64,000 nt of DNA from Ailurus styani. Its lineage: Eukaryota; Chordata; Mammalia; Carnivora; Ailuridae. Below, piece by piece: positions 58,165 through 64,000 of this stretch; position 1 is the first letter of the stretch; every line of letters starts with the position of its first letter. The DNA lies in assembly GCA_002007465.1 (NCBI GenBank), contig LNAC01000001.1, positions 1,884,502-1,948,501 of the forward strand, written 5' to 3'. Both the position numbers and the translations under genes were made by a program. The notes under the pieces were generated by a model that worked only from the letters and a program-made list of their open reading frames with translations, was not told the origin of the DNA and did no database searches.

Positions 58165-58612
58165 GGGGCTGTTTTGAATGAGATGAAATTGATGGATTTT
58201 GATTAAAACAGAAGGCCCTCCTTCAGGTAGGTGGGCTGCATCCAGTCACACCGAGGCCTGAACAGAACGGAAGACTAACCTTTCCAGAGCAGGACGGGAG
58301 ACTTCAGCAGACCCTCCTCGGACTCGATCCTCACTGGGCCCCAGCCTGCAGATTTTGGACTCACCGGCTCCTATAATCACGTGAGCCAATTCCTAAATAA
58401 ATAAATACATTTGTTTTAAAACATATATTTTGTATCATATATTAATTATATGTTAACACATTACATATTGTTGTATATATTATATGTTATGTATATAATG
58501 TATATATGTTATTCTTATATATGATATATTAAGTATTACGTACATGGAGAAATAAATTAGATGTATATATTCACACCCTGTCGGTTCTGCTTTTCCGGAG
58601 ACCCTTGACTGA
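58165..58612 (+). repeat. Old LTR-like element with internal TA-rich expansion
   Basis: The left part ('gattaaaacagaaggccctccttcaggtaggtgggctgcatccagtcacaccgaggcctgaacagaac', then 'cctgcagattttggactcaccggctcctataatcacgtgagccaattcctaaataaataa') and right part ('gtcggttctgcttttccggagacccttgactgacac') match the body and terminus of a widespread mammalian LTR-like repeat. A TA-rich stretch at 58420-58560 replaces the usual tatata spacer. The superfamily name is uncertain. Confidence 0.65.
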
Positions 58613-60003
58613 CACACTCATGCAGTGTACTTCTCTGGGGAGAGGAGCAGCTGTGTGCACAGAACAAGGAAGGGCAGGGGTCCGGGCATGTCTGGGAAGC
58701 CCCCCGCCTCTCCCCATCTGTTCTCCCCGGGATGGAGTTCCTGGTCTGTAGCTGAGCTGGGAACCGGAAGGGAGGGAAGTGCAACTGTGTTCTAACCCGT
58801 AACCCCTTCACTGCACAGGGCCCCCGGGGGCGGGTCTTCCACGGCCTCTGCTAGGACTTCGTCCCCCGGAGCACCCACCGCAGGAGCCGGGGCTTCTCCG
58901 GGACCCCGGCTTCCAGGAGGGGCAGGGCCCCGGGCGCGCGCGAGCACCACGCAACCTCACCCTCCTGGCTGAACCCCAGTGCCTGGCCCGGCCTCAGAAA
59001 CGAGCAATTTCTCTAGCAAACATCTGCACAACCAACACACCGTCACTCTCTCCTGGCCCCGTCTCATCCTGCGACGGTGTCTCTACGTGCCCGGCCCCAC
59101 GCACGGGTCCCAGCTTCTCCGAACGGTGTCCCTCCAGCTCCTGACGCCGGCGGAGGGGGTGCTGCTCGGCACAGCCAGGTACGTTGCTCCAGGACCACCC
59201 CGAGGACCCCCCAGCCCCTGGTGCCCTCGAGTGTTCCCCCTGCGTGCTCCCAGGGCGTGGAAACCGGACTTGGCCACAGCTGTAGCTCCAGACCCCACAG
59301 CATGCCAGAACCCTCAAAGCCCCTGGGGGAACATGTGCCAATGGAGTGGCCTCTGTGACACCAGCCCCCCGTTGGGAGCATTTCATTCACAAAGTGCGTC
59401 ACCGACATTAGCTCATTGAAGGGAGCTGAGAACACACCTGCTCCACCAGGCGAAGGACTCTCCCTCGGGCTATCGGTAACGTCCCCTCCGGTTTCGTGGG
59501 CTCCGAGGGCCAGGCAGAGGGCACGGGGACTCGGTGTGCCCAGCACTCGGTCCCCGCCTGCGCCCATCCCCCCGAAGCACCAAGAGACCCGGGAGGGCGG
59601 GGACCCCCAGATCCCCTCTGCACCCACACAGGGCCCCCGTGACAGGTGCTGACTTGCAGGTGTCCGGGCTCCTCCCTTAGGATCCCACTTGCAATTCCCA
59701 CTAAACATGGAGACAGCCCTGGTCTTGGAGCTATAATTCTCTGCGCCCCCGTTTTGTGCCAGGCACATAGTTTGTAGAACAAGCCAACCTCTGTACTGGA
59801 GTGGGGGGACTTTCATTTATGGACGCACTGACAGTGGTGAGGTCTGGGTGGAAATCCGAAATTAAACTCCATTTAAAATGAATCGGCAAGGTGACTCTTA
59901 GGTCACGGGTTCTGGGTCAACCGGCAGTGACCATGTAGATGGTTCACGGGGTCTCTAAGATTCTGCTCAGTCTTGAAGGAATTTAACTCTGTCAGAAACT
60001 GTC
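58613..60003. other. GC-rich DNA, no gene seen
   Basis: A CpG-rich patch lies at 58800-58960 and 59080-59180. The 250-codon minus-strand frame (59064-59816) is composition-driven, Gly/Pro/Arg-rich and domain-free. Confidence 0.4.
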
Positions 60004-60054
60004 TTAATTAGTTAGCTAGTTAACATTAGTTAGCTAGTTAGCTAGCTGGTTAAC
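60004..60054. repeat. TTAGCTAG-type tandem repeat
   Basis: Variants of TTAGCTAG repeated about five times with an interruption (AACATTAG), ending in GCTAGCTGGTTAAC. The unit is nearly self-complementary, so the tract can fold on itself. Confidence 0.85.
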
Positions 60055-60949
60055 CCTGAAGGATGAAAACACAGGAGTCGTTCTAAGCTCTTGAGTGCAG
60101 ATCTGCTTTGGAGGTGAGCTGCTCCTCCAGTGAGAAGCCGGGGGCTTTGGGGAGCAGACACCCCAGGTGCCGTGTTCCACGCTCGTTCTCAGACATGGAA
60201 TCCGAGGCCGGTGGCATCGAGCGCACAGGTCCCCGCGGGCGCCTGCCTCCTCAGGGGGGCGCTGTCCCCCAGGGTCACCTGCGCCTCAGCATCTCCTCCC
60301 CGGGGGATGGATACCATGAACCCTGGCGCAGCCCGGAGATGCGGGGGCTCCTGGTTGACCCCGAGCCTTCCCTCGGCCACTTGTGAGGTGCCCCTGCCCT
60401 TCAGGCCGACAGTCCTGGGGGCTTCCCGGGGGTCATGGGGGAGCCAGGGACCCCCGGCCAGGGGACGGGCTTTGGAGATGCTCCTTGCTCTGGCCTGGCT
60501 CTCTCTGCTCTCTACCGCCTGCTTCCCAGGACCGTCCCCAGTACGGCCCCGCTCCCAAGCCCCGACCCCCGGGCCCCCCACCTGTGTGTGCCCCTCGGGG
60601 CCGTGTCTGTCTGAGATCTGAGAGTCGGCTTCTAATCCAATCAGACGTCACCCCCGATGGCCCCCGTGGACCTGCCAGGACAGCCCAGGGATGTGGGGGC
60701 TACGCTCCAGAGCCCCATCTCCCCACCGCTGGGGGGCTGCAGGAGCCCAGAGCCGAAGGCAGGGGCCCAGGCGCCCACCTGCCCGGGGCGAGCAGAGCCT
60801 GTGCGCCCCACCAGCGCTGCCTCCGCCTCAGAGTGACAGGTCTGTCCTCCGCGGGTGAGGAAAGCACTTTTCACGGAGAAGACTGAGGAGCCGCAGACTG
60901 AGTAAACCTGCCAGACGGGTTGCTGATGGGACTCTAACACTCGCCTCAC
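60055..60949. other. GC-rich DNA, no gene seen
   Basis: Overlapping open frames on both strands, Pro/Gly/Ser/Arg-rich. No domains. Confidence 0.4.
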
Positions 60950-61260
60950 TTTCTCTTTGCCTTCCTCTGAGACCGGCTCTCGGAGGCCGCGCCGGCATCC
61001 AGCACCTGCTTGCTGGCTTCGACCACGTCGCGCGGCCGCGGGGCCTCTGCACCTGACGGGCCAGGCCGGCTGTGCCGGGACCCCGCACCTGCGGGGAGAC
61101 GTGACCCGGGCCGGACGGCAGACCGCAGCTCCAGGAGCGCGAGGGTCCCCGCCGCCAGGGAGATCGGTGGGACGGCAGCTGTTAGAAGCCGGGCTTCGTC
61201 TTCCGCGGGTCCCCTTCGGTTCATTCGCGACGGCGCTCTGAACAAGCCGTGCCTTTATGG
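60950..61260. promoter_or_regulatory. CpG island
   Basis: I counted 37 CpG in 60961-61260. Contains GTCGCGCGGCCGCGGGG and ATTCGCGACGGCGC. No exon boundary stands out. It could be a promoter or an orphan island. The 283-codon frame from 61010 runs from the island into the minisatellite and is not credible as a protein. Confidence 0.5.
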
Positions 61261-61738
61261 TCCTGGATCCCACATTCACCGTGAAACCTTCCATCGCCTG
61301 ATCCGCACACCTGTTAACTACTGGCGGCGGACGACACACAGCGGACGCGTCCCTAAGCCCATCGTGGCAAAGCCAGGCCTTGTTCGTTACAGAAGACGAG
61401 CGTGTCCCCTCGGTCCTCGCATGACATTCTTACCCGGGCCGCCCTCCGGGGAGGGTCCCCGCTACGGTCCCCAAAGCCACCTCACCCTGCCCACCTCCGT
61501 CCTGAAGCCTGCGAGCCCCAGCCTCACCGTCACCCAGAAACGTAAGGCCTCAAGTTCACCCCTCCTCCGCGTACGTGAACAGGGTGTGTCCTCACCAGCC
61601 CACAGTACGGAAGCACCTGCCACACCACAGTCCCCCAGACGCAGACGCACAACGCCCCACCCCCGACACTCACACTCTGGCCGTGCTTCCACCTCCCGCA
61701 GACACACCCGTCTCTCCGCTCCCCGCTGCCATCGCACT
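61261..61738. other. GC-rich DNA between CpG island and minisatellite
   Basis: No gene. CpG stays fairly common to about 61450. Confidence 0.4.
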
Positions 61739-61739
61739 C

Positions 61740-62228
61740 AGACACGGACACACGTGTTCTCAAGCACACTCCTACACACTCACAGTCACACACACTCCTA
61801 CACAGTCGGTCACATAGTCACACACTCGCTCTCACACACTCCTACACAGTCGGTCACATAGTCACACACTCGCTCTCACACACTCCTACACATTCATAGT
61901 CACACACTCACTTCACACACTCCTACACACTCACACTGTCACACTCACACTGTCAAACAGTATCACACACATTCCTACACATTCAAGTCACATAGTCACA
62001 CACTCACTCTCACACACTCCTACACACTCACACTGTCACACTTACTCTCACCATCACATACACTTGCTCTCAAGCACACTCACACACACTCCTATACACA
62101 CTGTCACACAGTCACACACTCGCTCTCAGTCGCTCACACACCCCTACACACTCTCAGTCACACACAAACGCTTGCTCTCAAGCACACTCACACACTCCCT
62201 CCACCATACACTCACACTCCCACACCCC
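61740..62228. repeat. ACACTC-type minisatellite with 44-bp higher-order units
   Basis: Roughly 490 bases of CACACTC, CTCACAC, GTCACAC and CCTACACA variants. Within it CACAGTCGGTCACATAG begins at 61801 and 61845, and a variant starts at 61889, giving a 44-bp period. A further short patch of the same type lies at 62452-62482. Confidence 0.9.
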
Positions 62229-63107
62229 GGTCAGGAACCGCCTACGCTCGCCAAGCAGTTCCTGGGACACAGAGAGGCCGCAGAGCCTCCTGCAGGACGC
62301 GCACCCGGCGGGCCCCACGGGCACATGGGGAGACGCTGCCGTCCGGCCCAGAGCGCCACAAGAAAGCACATGCCACGTGAAAGCGAGTCAGATGACTTCC
62401 CGGCTCCTGGTGCACTGGAAAGTTGTGCTCCCATGGCGCAGTGCACTGGCCTTACACACTCACACTGTCACACACTCTCAGTAGCACTGCACCCAAGAAA
62501 TTGGTTTTGACACTTGGAAGCCTCACCCTGAAAGTACTTCATTGCGTGAAAATGCCAACCACCATGCAAGCTGTCAGAGAATCACCATCCCTGGTCACCG
62601 GTCAGAATAACAAATACAATAATCATTAAAAGTCCGAAACACCATGAGAATTTCCAGAATGTGACACGGAGACACCAAGGTAGCAGAGGCCTTTGAAGAA
62701 ACGGTAGCATGAGACCTGCCTGATGCGGGCTCTCCCCACACCTCCAATCTGTAAAATACGGAGTGTCCGTGAGGCACAGAGTGGCGACACGTCCTGCTGG
62801 TGCTCGCGGCCCTGGGGGTCCCCAGGGACGCTCGCTAGCCGCCCGGGCTACACGGACCCCGCACCTGCCGCACAGGAGGCATGTTCTGGAACACGGAGGC
62901 ACCGGCTCCGCGTGACGAGAGCAGGCACAGAAGGAGGGGCTCCCCGAGAGGAAGAAGACAGACGTGAGAAGCCGCGACCTGGGGACGCCCACGTCTATCA
63001 GGAGAGCCGACGGGAGCCCGCTGGTCTCATCTTCCGTCTTGGCCATGAACCACTCATCCTGAACGACATCACCACCAGGTCCCCTGACCACACAGACGCC
63101 ACCGTGT
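62229..63107. other. Unique DNA
   Basis: No gene or recognised repeat beyond the small CACTCACACTGTC patch. Confidence 0.4.
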
Positions 63108-63305
63108 CTTTTTGTGAAGATTTAACTATTTGAGAGAGAGCGAGCGCGTTACGGGGAGGCGCAGAGGGAGAGGGAGACTCTCAAGCAGACGCCCCGCTGA
63201 GCATGGAGACCGACGCGGGCCTCCACCTCACGACCCTGAGATCACGACCTGAGCTGAACCAAGAGTCGGATGCTTCACCGACGGAGCCACCCAGGCGCCC
63301 CCCCC
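63108..63305 (-). mobile_element. CAN-SINE, full length, reverse orientation
   Basis: Reversed SINE: TTTTTGTGAAGATTTAACTATTTGAGAGAGAG tail, then GGAGGCGCAGAGGGAGAGGG, GCATGGAGACCGACGCGGGC, CCCTGAGATCACGACCTGAGC and a CGGAGCCACCCAGGCGCCCC head. It is more diverged than the copies at 16145 and 37173, so it is an older carnivoran insertion. Confidence 0.92.
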
Positions 63306-63403
63306 ACAATGTCTTAAGACAATACTCTGGGCGAAAAAAATGTCAGCCTTTGCATTAAACAGATCATTTTCTCCACATGGTTATTGAAAACATACATGTG
63401 CAT

Positions 63404-63422
63404 GCACACACACACACACACA
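63404..63422. repeat. Short (CA)n microsatellite
   Basis: About nine CA units after TGTGCATG. Confidence 0.9.
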
Positions 63423-64000
63423 TACACCCCTGCCGTGCCTGACATGGGGAGGCCTCAAGAAATACTGACTGGCTAACATCACATGCGGTCGCTGGGCTGA
63501 CTCTAGAATGGAAGTGTTAGAGACATTTCGCTGGGAAACAGTTTCTGCCCACGCCTGGGGCACGGCCGGGACGGGGGAGCCGTCTCACTGCCGACGCCAC
63601 GTTCTCGGGTCCGTGCCGCGCGTCCGTGGCCGTCATACACTCGATCACCCTCCTGCTCCTCAGCGAGCGGGGCCTCGCTGCTCCCTTAAACCCCCGGCTC
63701 GTTCTGAAGTGTGGCGGCTGGTGGCAAAGGCGACACCAGTGGTCAACAGCCTAACTACTGGTGAGGGCAGGGGCCTCGGAGCTCAAGGCAAGCAGCCGGG
63801 GCCTCCCCCCACCCGGTCCTGCGCCAGCCGTTCCACGAGGATGAAGGGCAGGCAGCGTTCCTTCCACAAGTCAAACCTCGATGCTGTCTTTCCTCTTGAT
63901 CCTAGAAGTACCCAGCGGAGTGAGAGGTAGGGCGCGCCAAGGTCCTCAGGAGCAGCAGAGATGTTGCAAGAAGCACCTCTTAAATGCACGGTTCCTGGGG
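63423..64000. other. Unique DNA to the window end
   Basis: CpG is frequent at 63540-63680 but no exon or promoter is definable. Confidence 0.4.

Noticed and set aside
59064..59816. 250-codon minus-strand frame
   Set aside because: Composition-driven, no recognisable motif, no splice context.
61010..61861. 283-codon plus-strand frame
   Set aside because: Runs from a CpG island into a minisatellite. Arg/Ser/Pro-rich translation with no family resemblance.
1..64000. tRNA, rRNA, U6 or Y RNA genes
   Set aside because: No such gene or pseudogene was recognised by eye. The only tRNA-like sequence is in SINE heads.

Overview
This is about 64 kb of nuclear DNA from a placental mammal, not a microbial locus. 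The best taxonomic clue is the repeats. Four tRNA-derived SINEs (16145-16340, 37173-37382, 54180-54252 reversed, 63108-63305 reversed) are carnivoran CAN-SINEs. The two forward copies have a CT-rich tail and an AATAAATAAA/ATCTTTAAAA end of the form I associate with mustelids (mink, ferret, badger, otter). A carnivoran-type L1 3' end at 35370-36306 agrees. The family-level call is from memory of these repeats, not from a search.

No protein-coding gene can be supported with confidence. The many open frames sit in GC-rich DNA, overlap on both strands, and show no recognisable domains apart from the L1 ORF2 C-terminus. The window looks intergenic or like a very large intron. Layout: 1-4400 GC-rich unique sequence; 4440-8710 old L2 and MIR repeats with an AT-rich candidate regulatory block near 5.5 kb; 8.9-16 kb mixed GC-rich blocks with AT-rich islands; 16.1-21.8 kb a SINE, microsatellite, two old L1 fragments and a pentamer-rich minisatellite; 22-28 kb GC-rich with an assembly duplication at 23712-24254; 29.0-32.7 kb a MIR and a long AT-rich block that is the best candidate conserved non-coding sequence; 33.6-38.1 kb an LTR, a two-tier minisatellite, an 891-base gap, the L1, and a SINE nested inside a MIR; 39.2-41.2 kb a strong CpG island; 42-42.5 kb another enhancer-like block; 43-54.3 kb L2, L1 and MLT1 fragments and one splice-bounded candidate exon; 55-58.6 kb an enhancer-like block and an old LTR; 59-64 kb GC-rich with a CpG island, an ACACTC-type minisatellite and a reversed SINE.

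Alternating GC-rich, CpG-rich DNA and compact AT-rich blocks full of homeodomain/forkhead-like motifs is typical of flanks of developmental regulator genes, often near chromosome ends. That is inference. The most concrete oddities are assembly-related: three single-N joins, two of them flanked by direct duplications, and a gap lying in a minisatellite. I found no convincing new biological system.
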